In this document: positions 11,458 through 22,573 of the stretch, piece after piece
How the letters are laid out: every line of letters begins with the position of its first letter
Position numbering within the stretch: the stretch's first letter is position 1
Assembly (NCBI RefSeq): GCF_014647635.1
Contig: NZ_BMPO01000010.1
Location: forward strand, 62,001 to 126,000
DNA from: Pseudomonas matsuisoli
GTDB taxonomy: Bacteria; Pseudomonadota; Gammaproteobacteria; Pseudomonadales; Pseudomonadaceae
Reading direction: 5' to 3'
Length of the DNA stretch: 64,000 nt
Notes under the pieces: generated by a model
Told to the model about the DNA's origin: nothing
The model's input: the letters and a program-made list of their open reading frames with translations, nothing else
Database searches by the model: none
Program-made: the position numbers and the translations under genes

Positions 11458-11636
11458 GTCGAACCTCGTGAGTAGGAGCTGCCCACGGCAACTGGCCGTG
11501 GCATTGAAGGGTTATGGAATACCGCTCGATACTGCGCACGCGATCATGCGGTAGAACCACGTCTGGGAGAAACAAAAGAAGAGCGCTGCAATGCCGTCCT
11601 GACAGAACGAACCGCAGCATCGGTCGCGCGAACGGG
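11458..11636. other. hisG-hisD intergenic spacer with a hairpin
   Basis: This 179 bp gap inside the histidine run has no credible gene. It contains a short inverted repeat, CCACGG/CCGTGG, at about 11482-11501, close to the hisD start. It could be a transcript-processing or attenuation hairpin. No T-tract makes it a clear terminator. Confidence 0.3.
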
Positions 11637-12263
11637 TCAGCGCGACTCGACCGCCTCACGCAGGGTTTCGATCAACGATTGAATGCGCTCGTGCTGCATC
11701 TTCATCGAAGCCTTGTTGACGATCAACCGGGAGCTGATCGTCGCGATGATGTCCTGAGGCTCGAGGCCGTTCGCCCGCAATGTGTTACCCGTGTCGACGA
11801 CATCGATGATCTTGTCCGCCAGCCCCACTAGGGGCGCCAGCTCCATGGAGCCATACAACTTGATCAATTCGACTTGCCGACCTTGTTCCGCGTAATACCG
11901 CTTGGCAACGTTGACGAACTTCGTCGCGACGCGCAGTCGTCCCTTCGGCTCAGCCGCACCGACCTTTCCGGCCGTCATCAGCTTGCAACGGGCGATGCGC
12001 AGATCGAGTGGTTCGTATAACCCTTGGCCCCCGTGCTCCATCAATACGTCCTTGCCAGCGACACCCAGGTCGGCGGCGCCCTGCTCCACGTAGGTGGGAA
12101 CGTCCGTGGCACGAACGATCAGCAGCCGAACATCGTCCTGGCTCGTAGGGATGATGAGTTTGCGGCTTTTGTCAGGATTCTCGGTCGGCTCGATACCTGC
12201 CGCCGCCAACAGCGGCAACGTGTCATCAAGGATGCGTCCCTTGGACAGCGCGATCGTCAGCAT
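11637..12263 (-). CDS. hisG: ATP phosphoribosyltransferase catalytic subunit HisG, short form
   Basis: This 208-residue enzyme catalyses the committed step of histidine synthesis from ATP and PRPP. It is the short form: the C-terminal ACT-like regulatory domain of long HisG is absent, so activity needs the HisZ partner, which is not in this window. Motifs are [19 protein letters not shown] at the N-terminus and [14 protein letters not shown] (PRPP loop) near 150-163. The ATG at 12263 is chosen because family sequence begins exactly there. The open frame continues to 12464 without conserved sequence. Confidence 0.95.
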   Translation of the reverse strand: MLTIALSKGRILDDTLPLLAAAGIEPTENPDKSRKLIIPTSQDDVRLLIVRATDVPTYVEQGAADLGVAGKDVLMEHGGQGLYEPLDLRIARCKLMTAGKVGAAEPKGRLRVATKFVNVAKRYYAEQGRQVELIKLYGSMELAPLVGLADKIIDVVDTGNTLRANGLEPQDIIATISSRLIVNKASMKMQHERIQSLIETLREAVESR

Positions 12264-12396
12264 CTCTATTCCTAACGTCTTATACGTTGACCTGGTGTGC
12301 GCTCGAACGAGTGCACTGAGTTGAACATCGCCAACCCGCTCTATGGATGCGCCAGCGGCACACATTGGAGCGGGTGAGGAATTCGAACCGGCTCGA

Positions 12397-13683
<1,287 letters not shown>

Positions 13684-13923
13684 TTAGGAACGTTCGGCCC
13701 AGGCGGCCCGACTGTAGAATTTCATCGTTACGGCATGGATGCTGCCATCGGCGATCCACGGATTGAGATGCGCGTAGATGTGCTGCTGCCGCTTCACTGG
13801 GCTGAGCGCAGCCAGTTCATCGCTGATAAGGCTTAGTTGAAAATTGCAGCCTTCGCCTTCGACCTCGATTTGAGTCTCGGGCAATTTCGTTTCCAGAAAC
13901 GTTTTGACTTCAGCAGCTTGCAT
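13684..13923 (-). CDS. ibaG: BolA/IbaG family protein
   Basis: This 79-residue BolA-like protein has VEGEGCNFQLSLISDELA and the C-terminal GSIHAVTMKFYS helix-strand element. Members bind [2Fe-2S] clusters with monothiol glutaredoxins. The IbaG type sits next to murA and the mla genes and has been linked to acid response and envelope composition. The ATG at 13923 gives MQAAEVKTFLE, and the longer frame upstream has no family sequence. The Cys in GEGC is at a position where other BolA proteins carry the cluster-ligand Cys/His. Confidence 0.86.
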   Translation of the reverse strand: MQAAEVKTFLETKLPETQIEVEGEGCNFQLSLISDELAALSPVKRQQHIYAHLNPWIADGSIHAVTMKFYSRAAWAERS

Positions 13924-14027
13924 GTTCACCTCGACCGGCACCCAGCGCACGGGGCCGACATCATATAAAAAAAACCTAGGACTCGCGACCGTACCGACCT
14001 GCAAACGCGACCCGAGCGCGTGTACGC

Positions 14028-14336
14028 CTATCGGGTGGGCAAGAAATCGGATACGCCCGAGACATGGGCGATCTGTCGCAGATCACGCGGAAGATTGGAC
14101 AGATACAGTGACTTTCCCGCTTGGCGTGCGTCTCGAAGATAGGCAAGGAGCAGCGCCAGCCCGACGCTGTTCGAGCGCTCGACCCCAGCACAATCGAGTT
14201 GCAGCTCCCCTCCCTCCGCGCGCCGAATGAGCTCGCGACCTTGCTCCCGCAAGCGCGGGCCAGACCGATGGTCCAGCACGCCCGCCAAGACGAGCGTAGA
14301 CGTCTGCTCCCCCTGGCGAATGCTGGCTTCATTCAT
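14028..14336 (-). CDS. mlaB: STAS-domain protein MlaB, phospholipid transport
   Basis: This 102-residue protein is a single STAS domain with LDCAGVERSNSVGLALLLAYLR at its core; the Ser in VERSNSVG is at the conserved STAS position. MlaB binds the MlaF ATPase and stabilises the inner-membrane MlaFEDB complex. The ATG at 14336 overlaps the mlaC stop by 8 bp, indicating translational coupling. A longer frame to 14555 lies inside mlaC and is an artefact. Confidence 0.88.
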   Translation of the reverse strand: MNEASIRQGEQTSTLVLAGVLDHRSGPRLREQGRELIRRAEGGELQLDCAGVERSNSVGLALLLAYLRDARQAGKSLYLSNLPRDLRQIAHVSGVSDFLPTR

Positions 14337-14976
14337 TACCGGTCGCCTGCTGGCCTGCTTGCGAATCCTTGGCCTTGGCAACGACCGAGCCCCATTCGGC
14401 GATAGTCTTGTCCAGGTCATTCCCGTTACGGGCCATGGTGTCCGCAAATTGGTCTCGGAACAGCTTGCCGATGTTGATGCCATTGATGATGACGTTGCGC
14501 ACGAGCCAGCGACCGTCGCGTTCGACCATGGTGTAGGAAACCGGGTAAACGGCACCGTTGCGACCGGTGACTTCCATACCTACGCTGGAGCGACCGTCCC
14601 GCTCTTCCCGCGCCGGCAGCATGCGGATGTTCTGGTTGTCGTATTCGAGCAATGCATTGCCGTAGAACTGCATGAGGCTGCGCTTGAAGTTTTCTTCGAA
14701 ACGCGCCATCTGCTCCGGCGTGGCGTTACGCGAATATTTGACGGTCATGATGCTGCGGGAAATGCCGTCACCATCGACCACAGGGCCCAGGATCTCATTC
14801 AATGAGTTGTAAAACGCTTCTGGGTCCTGCTTATAGCGCTCCTTGTTGGCATCAAGGTCGCTCAACAGGGCATCCACCGTGCCTTGTACCACTTGCTGCG
14901 GGGAGTTCGCGGCGAACGCGGACACCGGCAGTAGGAGCATCATCAACAGGCAGCAACGACGAAATAGAGTCAACAT
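14329..14976 (-). CDS. mlaC: Periplasmic phospholipid shuttle MlaC
   Basis: This 215-residue protein has a Sec signal peptide (RRCCLLMMLLLPVSAFA, cut near residue 22). The mature MlaC/Ttg2D domain has the NEILGPVVDGDGISRSIM and GRWLVRNVIINGINIGKLFR signatures. MlaC carries phospholipid between the outer-membrane MlaA-porin complex and inner-membrane MlaFEDB. It lies 11 bp after mlaD. Confidence 0.94.
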   Translation of the reverse strand: MLTLFRRCCLLMMLLLPVSAFAANSPQQVVQGTVDALLSDLDANKERYKQDPEAFYNSLNEILGPVVDGDGISRSIMTVKYSRNATPEQMARFEENFKRSLMQFYGNALLEYDNQNIRMLPAREERDGRSSVGMEVTGRNGAVYPVSYTMVERDGRWLVRNVIINGINIGKLFRDQFADTMARNGNDLDKTIAEWGSVVAKAKDSQAGQQATGNE

Positions 14977-14987
14977 TATGAAATTCC

Positions 14988-15449
14988 TTACTTGTTGTTG
15001 ACCGTGTTCAGCAGAAACTTGCCGATCAGGTCCTCAAGCACAAGAGATGACTGGGTGTCACGGATGGTTCCGTTCTCGGCGAGCAACTCCTCGTCCCCAC
15101 CGACACTTATACCCACATACTTCTCGCCCAAAAGCCCAGCAGTGAGAATCGATGCGGTCGAATCGATTGGCAGATTATCGACGTCAGAATCGAGCTCCAT
15201 CGTCACGCGACCGGTAAAGGTGTCGCGGTCAAGATCGATCGCCGTAACCTTGCCGATCGTAACGCCAGCCATGGTCACCCGAGCCCGCACCGACAGGCCG
15301 GCCAGATTGTCGAAATGGGCGTACACCTTGTAGGTGTCACCCTGACTGCCAGGCGTCAGCCCACTGACGCGCAACGCGAGCAGCAATGCCGCCAGGACGC
15401 CGGCCAGCAGAAACAGGCCTACGCCGATTTCCAAACTGCGGGTTTGCAT
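14988..15449 (-). CDS. mlaD: MCE-domain subunit MlaD of the Mla transporter
   Basis: This 153-residue protein has one N-terminal transmembrane helix (LFLLAGVLAALLLALRV) and a single MCE domain. The conserved block is YAHFDNLAGLSVRARVTMAG, followed by VTAIDLDR and GLLGEKYVGISVGG. MlaD forms the hexameric lipid channel of MlaFEDB. Its start overlaps the mlaE stop as TAATG. Confidence 0.95.
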   Translation of the reverse strand: MQTRSLEIGVGLFLLAGVLAALLLALRVSGLTPGSQGDTYKVYAHFDNLAGLSVRARVTMAGVTIGKVTAIDLDRDTFTGRVTMELDSDVDNLPIDSTASILTAGLLGEKYVGISVGGDEELLAENGTIRDTQSSLVLEDLIGKFLLNTVNNK

Positions 15450-16246
15450 TAGAAGTCTCCAAACATCAAAGCGGTAAGAATGAAATCAAGCCCCAGTACG
15501 GCAAGCGAGGCATAGACGACGGTTCGCGTAGTAGCCCGTCCAATCCCTTCGGAGGTGGGCTCACAGTCGTACCCTTGGAACACCGCGATCCATGTCACGA
15601 CAAAGGCGAAAACGATACTTTTCACTACGCCGTTGAGCACATCGCCCGTGAAATCGACACTGCGCTGCATGCCGGCCCAGAACGACCCCTCGTAGACGCC
15701 GAGCCAGTCGACAGCGACCATTGCGCCACCCCATATGCCGACGACGCTGAAAATCATGGCCAGCAAAGGCATGGAAATGAAGCCTGCCCATAAACGAGGC
15801 GCGATCACGTATTTCAGCGGATCGACCCCAATCATTTCGAGACTCGACAGTTGCTCCGTCGACTTCATGTTGCCGATCTCTGCCGTCAGTGCAGAACCCG
15901 CACGACCGGCAAACAACAGGGCCGTGACGACCGGCCCCAACTCGCGGAGCAGCGTCAGCGCCACCATCTGACCGACCGCTTCCTCCGAACCATACTTACT
16001 TAGAATGCTGTAACCCTGTAGCGACAGCACCATACCGATGAACGCACCGGAGACGACGATGATCGCCAGTGAGAGAACCCCAATGGCGTACAACTGCTTC
16101 ACCAATAATTGCCAGGCGCTACCCGCGCCGCCGCGACCGAACAGCGCGCGCACCAGAAAAATAGCCGAGCGCCCTAACGCGGCCACGACATCGATCCCGG
16201 CGCGACCTAGCAGCCTAACCCGGTCCTGCAGCCCCTTTTTACGCAT
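15449..16246 (-). CDS. mlaE: Permease MlaE of the Mla phospholipid transporter
   Basis: This 265-residue inner-membrane permease has five or six hydrophobic segments. MlaE/YrbE signatures are [29 protein letters not shown] and [20 protein letters not shown]. It forms the dimeric core of MlaFEDB. The ATG directly abuts the mlaF stop (TGAATG) and the stop overlaps mlaD, so translation is tightly coupled. Confidence 0.95.
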   Translation of the reverse strand: MRKKGLQDRVRLLGRAGIDVVAALGRSAIFLVRALFGRGGAGSAWQLLVKQLYAIGVLSLAIIVVSGAFIGMVLSLQGYSILSKYGSEEAVGQMVALTLLRELGPVVTALLFAGRAGSALTAEIGNMKSTEQLSSLEMIGVDPLKYVIAPRLWAGFISMPLLAMIFSVVGIWGGAMVAVDWLGVYEGSFWAGMQRSVDFTGDVLNGVVKSIVFAFVVTWIAVFQGYDCEPTSEGIGRATTRTVVYASLAVLGLDFILTALMFGDF

Positions 16247-17056
16247 TCAATTGCTCCCCAGCAGGGCTTCACGGTAATCCACCGCAGGGTAGTGAAAAGG
16301 CACAGGCCCGTCCGGCGCGCCTTTCATGAATTGGCGAATCCGTGGATTGTCCGACTCCATGAGCGTTTGCGGCGTGCCATGCCCAAGCACCTGGCCGTCA
16401 CCGACCACATAGAGGTAATCCGCAATGCTCGCTGTTTCCGCAAGGTCGTGGGACACGACTATGCTGGTAATACCTAGCGCATCGTTGAGCAGGCGTATCA
16501 GCCTTACCAGGACACCCATCGCGATGGGGTCTTGCCCTACGAACGGCTCGTCGTAAATAAGAATCTGCGGATCGAGCGCAATAGCGCGTGCGAGCGCTAC
16601 CCGTCGCTTCATACCCCCGGACAACTCATCTGGCATCAGCTCAACCGCCCCGCGGAGCCCTACGGCTTGGAGCTTCAACAGCACGATGTCGCGAATCATT
16701 TCTTCCGGCAGATCGGTATGAACCCGCAGAGGAAACGCCACATTCTCGAAAACGTCGAGATCGGTGAACAACGCCCCGCTCTGGAACAGCACACCCATCT
16801 GCTTGCGCACGTCGAACAGATCGCTCCGCGACAACGCCGGCAGGTTGCGACCCTCGACCAAGACTTCACCCCGGGAAGGACGCAACTGCGCACCGATCAA
16901 ACGAAGCAAGGTGGTTTTGCCACTCCCGGAGGGCCCCATGATTCCTGTCACCTTGCCTCGAGGGATCCGGATGTCGATGCCTTCGAAAATGGCACGTGGT
17001 CCACGCCTGAAGGTGACGTCCTTCAGCTCGACCGCGTACTCGTTTACAGCGTTCAT
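16247..17056 (-). CDS. mlaF: ATPase MlaF of the Mla phospholipid transporter
   Basis: This 269-residue ABC ATPase has Walker A GPSGSGKTTLLR, signature LSGGMKRRVALARA, Walker B ILIYDEPFVGQDP and the H-loop VSHD. It powers the MlaFEDB complex. The ATG at 17056 is preferred over an upstream in-frame ATG at 17083 because CAGGAGAG lies at normal spacing before it. It is the first gene of the mlaFEDCB-ibaG-murA run and is divergent from kdsD. Confidence 0.94.
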   Translation of the reverse strand: MNAVNEYAVELKDVTFRRGPRAIFEGIDIRIPRGKVTGIMGPSGSGKTTLLRLIGAQLRPSRGEVLVEGRNLPALSRSDLFDVRKQMGVLFQSGALFTDLDVFENVAFPLRVHTDLPEEMIRDIVLLKLQAVGLRGAVELMPDELSGGMKRRVALARAIALDPQILIYDEPFVGQDPIAMGVLVRLIRLLNDALGITSIVVSHDLAETASIADYLYVVGDGQVLGHGTPQTLMESDNPRIRQFMKGAPDGPVPFHYPAVDYREALLGSN

Positions 17057-17367
17057 CCACTCTCCTGACAAGGGTAAAGGCAACTGGCCGCTCGACGCCC
17101 GCCGGATACCGCGGGCACTTTGTTACAGCGATAAGCGCGGCGCCCCATGGAACACGTCGATTCGTTGAAGACGCCAAACAGGGGCGGGACGGCACAAAAG
17201 AAGCCAGCGCCTAGAAACGGCGTGCACTATAACAAAGCTGCCATGCCCTCCCAACAGACCGTAATGGAATGACAATAATCAGTCGTTTCGATTGGCGGAA
17301 CCGCTTCTGGTGGGCTGCACTCAACCTTTAACGCTATAATCCGTCGCTTTTAGCCGCACGACAGCTC
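17057..17367. promoter_or_regulatory. mlaF-kdsD divergent promoter region
   Basis: This 311 bp gap has no credible gene. It must carry promoters for the mla run (minus) and for kdsD-kdsC-lpt (plus). A perfect TATAAT lies at 17335-17340, 27 bp before the kdsD ATG, so the kdsD leader would be very short. No strong -35 is visible. The rest shows no clear repeat or operator. Confidence 0.45.
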
Positions 17368-18342
17368 ATGAATCCAATCGTTAATCCTATCGCCTCCGCC
17401 CAGCGCACGATTCGACTCGAACTCGAAGCCGTCGATGCGCTTCTCAAACGCATTGATGACGGTTTCGTCCGTGCCTGCGAGCTCATCATGGCGCGTAGCG
17501 GTCGTGTCGTAGTGCTGGGCATGGGCAAGTCGGGGCATATTGGAAACAAGATTGCCGCGACATTGGCAAGCACGGGCACCCCGGCGTTTTTCGTGCACCC
17601 GGCGGAAGCCAGTCATGGCGACATGGGCATGATTACCGCGGACGACGTCGTGATCGCGCTTTCGAACTCGGGCAACACTGCGGAAATCGTCACCCTCCTG
17701 CCATTGATCAAACGCCTCGGCATCCCGTTGATCAGCATTACTGGAAACCCCGAGTCGGCGCTGGCCCAGGCGGCGGTCGTCAATCTGGACTCCAGCGTTC
17801 CCCAGGAAGCCTGCCCACTCAATCTGGCGCCTACGTCTTCGACCACTGTCTCGCTGGTATTGGGTGACGCCCTTGCCATCGCACTGCTGGAGCAGCGTGG
17901 GTTCACGGCCGAGGACTTCGCTTTCTCCCACCCCGGGGGCGCCTTGGGCCGCAGGCTGTTGCTGAAGGTCGAAAACGTGATGCACCACGGCGACGCCTTG
18001 CCGAAAGTTCTACGAGGCACCTCGTTGCGAGAAGCGCTCGCCGAGATGTCGCGCCAAGGGCTGGGCATGACGGTCGTACTGGAAGCGCACGGTCGATTGG
18101 CGGGTATCTTTACCGATGGCGACCTTCGTCGCGCCTTGGATCGCAACATCGATGTCCGTAATGCGATGATCGATGACGTCATGACCGTCCATGGCAAGAC
18201 TATCGGGCCTGACATGCTGGCCGCGGAAGCGCTCAAGATCATGGATGATCACAAAATCAGTGCACTCGTCGTCGTCGATGGCGATGACCGCCCGATAGGC
18301 GCGCTGCATATTCATGACCTTACCCGCGCGGGAGTTTTTTGA
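17368..18342 (+). CDS. kdsD: Arabinose-5-phosphate isomerase KdsD
   Basis: This 324-residue isomerase interconverts ribulose 5-phosphate and arabinose 5-phosphate, the entry to KDO. It has an N-terminal SIS domain (VVLGMGKSGHIGNKIAATL, SNSGNTAEIV) and two C-terminal CBS domains (about 205-324). HPAEASHGDMGM carries the His/Glu pair typical of the active site. It overlaps kdsC by one base at the stop and is first of the kdsD-kdsC-lptCAB operon. Confidence 0.95.
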   Translation: MNPIVNPIASAQRTIRLELEAVDALLKRIDDGFVRACELIMARSGRVVVLGMGKSGHIGNKIAATLASTGTPAFFVHPAEASHGDMGMITADDVVIALSNSGNTAEIVTLLPLIKRLGIPLISITGNPESALAQAAVVNLDSSVPQEACPLNLAPTSSTTVSLVLGDALAIALLEQRGFTAEDFAFSHPGGALGRRLLLKVENVMHHGDALPKVLRGTSLREALAEMSRQGLGMTVVLEAHGRLAGIFTDGDLRRALDRNIDVRNAMIDDVMTVHGKTIGPDMLAAEALKIMDDHKISALVVVDGDDRPIGALHIHDLTRAGVF

Positions 18343-18866
18343 TGAACCCAGAATTAACAGCGCGCGCGCAATCGATCAAACTGGCCGTCTTCGACGTCGA
18401 CGGTGTGCTGACAGACGGCCGCCTGTTTCTGTTCATGGACGGTAGCGAGGTCAAGACCTTCCACACGCTGGACGGTCAAGGCATCAAGATGCTCATCAAT
18501 TCGGGCGTACGCACGGCTATCATCAGCGGCCGAAAAAGCCCCGTCGTCGAGAAACGGGCACGTGATCTCGGCATCGAATTTCTTTATCAGGGCCGGGAGG
18601 ACAAGCTCGTCGTTCTCGACGAGATACGCCAGGCCATCAATATCGAATACGAACAGATCGCCTACCTTGGCGATGACTTGCCCGATCTACCAGTAATCCG
18701 CCGCGTTGGCCTAGGCATGGCCGTCGCAACCGCCAACGCCTTCGTGCGCGAGCATGCGCATGGCATTACCGAAGCCAAAGGTGGACACGGCGCCGCCCGG
18801 GAGTTTTGCGAGCTGATCATGCGCAGCCAGGGCACCCTCGAAGCCGCGCAAGCCGCGTACCTGTAG
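18342..18866 (+). CDS. kdsC: KDO-8-phosphate phosphatase KdsC
   Basis: This 174-residue HAD-family phosphatase releases KDO from KDO 8-phosphate. Motif I is FDVDGVLTDGRL with the nucleophile Asp in DVDG. Motif II is the Ser in TAIISGRKS, and motif IV is YLGDDLPDLP. It lacks a cap domain, as expected for the tetrameric KdsC type. The ATG at 18342 overlaps the kdsD stop (TGATG); a TTG just upstream in frame is less likely. Confidence 0.94.
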   Translation: MNPELTARAQSIKLAVFDVDGVLTDGRLFLFMDGSEVKTFHTLDGQGIKMLINSGVRTAIISGRKSPVVEKRARDLGIEFLYQGREDKLVVLDEIRQAINIEYEQIAYLGDDLPDLPVIRRVGLGMAVATANAFVREHAHGITEAKGGHGAAREFCELIMRSQGTLEAAQAAYL

Positions 18867-18874
18867 GAGCACAC

Positions 18875-19447
18875 ATGGTCGGGAAACTACGCACATGGCT
18901 ACCCCTGCTGCTGATTGCTTTCGGCCTGGCTGCGCTTGGGTACTGGAATATCCGGCCGGAGAGTTTTCTACAGTCGACCGCCGCACCCGCCTCGAATGAG
19001 CGAACAATCGACTTCTACGCCGAAACCGTCCATGCCGTGCAGTTCAGGGAGGATGGCAAACGTGACTACGACATGCATTCGGACCACCTCGAACATGTGC
19101 AGAGCACGGATGTTACCTACCTGACCAAGCCACGCATGGAGTTGTACCGGGGTGAAGATATCCCTTGGCACATCCGCAGCGAACGTGGCGAAGTCGGCCC
19201 AGAAGGCGAACAGGTCGAACTCATCGACAGCGTGCGCGTGGAGCGCACCGATACCCAAGGGCGCCCTTCTATTCTCACAACATCCCGTCTCACCGTGTTT
19301 CCTGATCGGGAATATGCTCAGACCGACCAAGCCGTTAGAATCGACGCCGCCAACGGGGTGACGACCGGCCAGGGCATGAAAGCGTATTTGAACGAAGGCA
19401 GGATGATCCTGCTCTCCAACGTAAGAGGCCAGCATGAGGCTCGTTAA
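18875..19447 (+). CDS. lptC: LPS export protein LptC
   Basis: This 190-residue bitopic inner-membrane protein has one N-terminal transmembrane helix (WLPLLLIAFGLAALGYW) and a periplasmic beta-jellyroll (about 45-185). LptC links the LptB2FG ABC transporter to the LptA bridge. The ATG at 18875 follows GTAGGAGCACAC, a good ribosome site, 8 bp after kdsC. The 3' end overlaps lptA by 14 bp. Confidence 0.92.
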   Translation: MVGKLRTWLPLLLIAFGLAALGYWNIRPESFLQSTAAPASNERTIDFYAETVHAVQFREDGKRDYDMHSDHLEHVQSTDVTYLTKPRMELYRGEDIPWHIRSERGEVGPEGEQVELIDSVRVERTDTQGRPSILTTSRLTVFPDREYAQTDQAVRIDAANGVTTGQGMKAYLNEGRMILLSNVRGQHEAR

Positions 19448-19973
19448 AAAATTCCCCTTATTGCTCGGCTTGAGCGCATCGCTGCTTGGCAGCGCCAGTG
19501 CCTGGGCATTGCCCAGCGATCGCGATCAACCCATCCGGGTTCAAGCGGACAGCGCCGAGCTCGACGACCAGAAGAAAGTGGCGGTGTATCGGGGCGATGT
19601 CGTCATCACCCAAGGCACCATGAAAATCACCGGCGATACGGTCACCATCACGCAGAACGCACGTGGCGAGGTCGATGTATTTACCTCTGTCGGCAAGCCT
19701 GCCTACTACGAACAACAACCCAAGGAAGGCGACCCAATCGTCAAGGCCTATGGGCTGACGATTCAATATTTCTCCGCCAACGAGCGCATCACCCTGACGG
19801 ATCAAGCCAAAGTCGTTCAGCAGGGCAATACGTTCGAGGGCGAGAAGATCGTCTATGACACCCAGCGCCAGATCGTGAATGCTGGGCGTGCGAACGGCAC
19901 GTCCATCACGACACCGCGGCCCCGGATCGACATGGTCATCCAGCCTCAGAAGAAATCCGAGCAACAGCAGTAG
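19434..19973 (+). CDS. lptA: Periplasmic LPS bridge protein LptA (LptH)
   Basis: This 179-residue protein has a signal peptide ([16 protein letters not shown], cut near residue 25) and an OstA/LptA jellyroll starting at [35 protein letters not shown] and the [14 protein letters not shown] tail fit LptA; in P. aeruginosa it is called LptH. It oligomerises head to tail to bridge inner and outer membranes for LPS transit. It overlaps lptC and lies 14 bp before lptB. Confidence 0.93.
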   Translation: MRLVKKFPLLLGLSASLLGSASAWALPSDRDQPIRVQADSAELDDQKKVAVYRGDVVITQGTMKITGDTVTITQNARGEVDVFTSVGKPAYYEQQPKEGDPIVKAYGLTIQYFSANERITLTDQAKVVQQGNTFEGEKIVYDTQRQIVNAGRANGTSITTPRPRIDMVIQPQKKSEQQQ

Positions 19974-19987
19974 GATCCGTTTCGCTA

Positions 19988-20713
19988 ATGGCCATACTCA
20001 AAGCCCAGCACCTCGCTAAGAGCTACAAAAGTCGCCAGGTGGTTCGCGATGTCAGCCTGTCCATCGAAAGCGGGCAAATCGTCGGGCTCCTAGGCCCTAA
20101 CGGCGCGGGCAAGACGACCTGTTTCTACATGATCGTCGGTCTAGTTCGCGCGGATCAGGGTCGCGTTCTAATCGACGACCTCGACGTCAGCTTCCAGCCC
20201 ATGCATGGCCGCGCACGATCAGGCATTGGCTACCTGCCCCAGGAAGCCTCGATATTTCGCAAGTTGACCGTGGCCAACAACATCATGGCCATCCTCGAAA
20301 CCCGTAGCGATCTCGACAAGGCAGGCCGGGAACAAGCACTGGAAAACCTCCTGCAGGAATTCCATATCACACATATTCGCGACAGCCTCGGCATGAGCTT
20401 GTCGGGCGGCGAAAGACGGCGTGTCGAAATCGCGCGCGCATTGGCGACCGAACCGAAATTCATCTTGCTGGATGAGCCGTTCGCAGGGGTCGACCCCATC
20501 TCCGTGGGCGATATCAAACAAATCATTCATCACCTGCGAGACAAGGGCATTGGTGTTCTCATTACCGACCATAATGTCCGGGAGACGCTGGATATTTGCG
20601 AGATTGCCTACATCGTGAATGACGGCCAATTAATAGCCGAGGGGAGTGCCGAAACCATCCTTGCCAATGACTTGGTCAAAGAGGTGTACCTGGGGCACGA
20701 ATTCCGACTGTAA
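19988..20713 (+). CDS. lptB: LPS export ATPase LptB
   Basis: This 241-residue ABC ATPase has Walker [18 protein letters not shown]-loop [14 protein letters not shown], signature [15 protein letters not shown], Walker [14 protein letters not shown] and H-loop [11 protein letters not shown]. It drives the LptB2FG extractor. It ends the kdsD-lptB operon and is followed by a 211 bp gap before rpoN. Confidence 0.96.
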   Translation: MAILKAQHLAKSYKSRQVVRDVSLSIESGQIVGLLGPNGAGKTTCFYMIVGLVRADQGRVLIDDLDVSFQPMHGRARSGIGYLPQEASIFRKLTVANNIMAILETRSDLDKAGREQALENLLQEFHITHIRDSLGMSLSGGERRRVEIARALATEPKFILLDEPFAGVDPISVGDIKQIIHHLRDKGIGVLITDHNVRETLDICEIAYIVNDGQLIAEGSAETILANDLVKEVYLGHEFRL

Positions 20714-20726
20714 TCGCACCGGCTTT

Positions 20727-20749
20727 CGTTTATCACCCACGGATAAACG
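20727..20749 (+). terminator. Hairpin after lptB, weak terminator or attenuator
   Basis: CGTTTATC (20727-20734) pairs with GATAAACG (20742-20749) across a 7-nt loop. No T-tract follows, so termination is doubtful. It may mark the operon boundary before rpoN. Confidence 0.3.
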
Positions 20750-20838
20750 TAGCCGACCAGCGTTTTAGCTGGCCTAACGCGTCATAAACGACGAAATTGC
20801 GTCAAAACGGGGGTAGGCAAACGCCACGGAATCAGGCA

Positions 20839-20844
20839 TATAAT
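20839..20844 (+). promoter_or_regulatory. Candidate rpoN -10 element
   Basis: A perfect TATAAT lies 80 bp before the rpoN ATG in the lptB-rpoN gap. The hexamer at the expected -35 place (GGCAAA) is poor. Confidence 0.4.
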
Positions 20845-20924
20845 TTGCTTAACGCATGCGCCGCACTGGCGATCTGAAATGGACGGACGCTGAAGCGTCA
20901 GTAATCTAGGTGCGATCCTCTGTC

Positions 20925-22430
20925 ATGAAACCATCGCTAGTCCTGAAGATGGGCCAGCAACTGACGATGACACCGCAGTTGCAACAGGCCATTCGCTTAC
21001 TCCAGCTTTCCACCCTCGACCTGCAACAAGAGATTCAGGAAGCGCTCGACTCCAACCCCATGCTCGAGCGCCAGGAAGACGGCGAAGATTTCGATACGTC
21101 CGATCAGATGGCGGATGCCGCCGAGAAAGGCGACACAGCGCCTACTCACCAAGATAGTTTTCAGGAATCCTCCGTCGCTACGAACAACGAAGCAGAAAAC
21201 TTCGATGAAAGTGACTGGAGCGAGCGGATTCCCAACGAGCTTCCTGTCGACACCGCTTGGGAAGATATCTACCAGACAAGCGCCAGCAACCTTCCCAGCA
21301 ACGATGACGATGAATGGGATTTCTCGGCGCGAACGTCCGCAGGAGAAAGCCTGCAGAGTCACCTGCTCTGGCAACTCAACCTAGCGCCGATGTCGGACAC
21401 CGATCGCCTGATCGCAGTGACGCTGATCGACTGTATCAACGACCAGGGCTATCTTGACGAAAACCTGGCCGACATCACCGCCGGGTTCGATCCTGAGCTC
21501 GAAATTGAAATGGACGAAGTGGAAGTTGTCCTGCGCCGTATCCAGTCGTTCGAACCGACCGGTGTCGGTGCGCGAGACCTTCGTGAATGTCTCGCTCTAC
21601 AGTTACGGCAACTCCCTTCTCATACCCGCTGGCTTACCGAAGCACAGCGCTTGGTGAACGACCATCTCGACGTTCTGGCCAGCCGCGACTACAGCCTCCT
21701 CATGCGTCGCATGAAGCTGAAGGAAGACGAACTGCGGCAAGTCATCGAGCTCATCCAGTCGCTGAACCCGCGCCCAGGCTCGCAGATAGAGGCCAGCGAG
21801 CCTGAGTACGTGGTCCCCGACGTCATCGTTCGCAAACACAACGAGCGCTGGCTGGTGGAATTGAACCAAGAAGCGATGCCGCGCCTGAGGGTCAATCCGC
21901 AGTATGCGGGTTTCGTTCGTCGGGCAGACTCGAGCGCGGACAACACCTTCATGCGCAATCAGCTCCAAGAGGCCCGCTGGTTCATCAAAAGCCTGCAGAG
22001 CCGTAATGAGACGCTGATGAAGGTGGCCACACAGATCGTGGAACACCAACGCGGCTTTCTGGACTACGGCGACGAAGCAATGAAGCCACTGGTGCTGCAC
22101 GACATTGCCGAAGCCGTAGGCATGCACGAATCGACGATTTCGCGCGTGACCACGCAGAAGTTCATGCATACACCGCGCGGCATTTACGAGCTGAAGTACT
22201 TTTTCTCGAGCCACGTCAGTACGGCCGAGGGCGGCGAATGCTCCTCCACCGCGATTCGCGCGATCATCAAGAAATTAGTGGCCGCTGAAAATGCGAAAAA
22301 GCCATTGAGCGACAGTAAGATCGCTGGTTTACTGGAAGAACAGGGTATCCAGGTAGCGCGCCGCACCGTCGCGAAATACCGCGAGTCGTTAGGGATTGCT
22401 CCTTCAAGCGAACGCAAGCGACTGATGTAA
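20925..22430 (+). CDS. rpoN: RNA polymerase sigma-54 factor RpoN
   Basis: This 501-residue sigma-54 has the three classical regions. The N-terminal activator-responsive region I begins [20 protein letters not shown], followed by an acidic linker (about 50-140). The core-binding and HTH regions come next, and the RpoN box [10 protein letters not shown] lies near residues 480-490. It directs enhancer-dependent promoters for nitrogen use, motility and others. The ATG at 20925 matches the family N-terminus; an in-frame GTG at 20910 would add five residues. It heads the cluster rpoN-hpf-ptsN-rapZ-ptsO. Confidence 0.97.
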   Translation: MKPSLVLKMGQQLTMTPQLQQAIRLLQLSTLDLQQEIQEALDSNPMLERQEDGEDFDTSDQMADAAEKGDTAPTHQDSFQESSVATNNEAENFDESDWSERIPNELPVDTAWEDIYQTSASNLPSNDDDEWDFSARTSAGESLQSHLLWQLNLAPMSDTDRLIAVTLIDCINDQGYLDENLADITAGFDPELEIEMDEVEVVLRRIQSFEPTGVGARDLRECLALQLRQLPSHTRWLTEAQRLVNDHLDVLASRDYSLLMRRMKLKEDELRQVIELIQSLNPRPGSQIEASEPEYVVPDVIVRKHNERWLVELNQEAMPRLRVNPQYAGFVRRADSSADNTFMRNQLQEARWFIKSLQSRNETLMKVATQIVEHQRGFLDYGDEAMKPLVLHDIAEAVGMHESTISRVTTQKFMHTPRGIYELKYFFSSHVSTAEGGECSSTAIRAIIKKLVAAENAKKPLSDSKIAGLLEEQGIQVARRTVAKYRESLGIAPSSERKRLM

Positions 22431-22573
22431 CGCGTTGCCAGGCTCTTGGACTGCGACCGACATGAATAACAAACATACGTCGTCGGCCAGCCGCAAGAAC
22501 CGAAAGCCGAAGTGTTTCCGCGGTGATCGAGCGATCGTTCACTGCGTCGCATAGGCAACAAGGAGAACGCGGT

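Noticed and set aside
20714-20924. A sigma-54 promoter before rpoN
   Set aside because: No GG-N10-GC element of the TGGCAC-N5-TTGC type is visible; a TATAAT is the better candidate.
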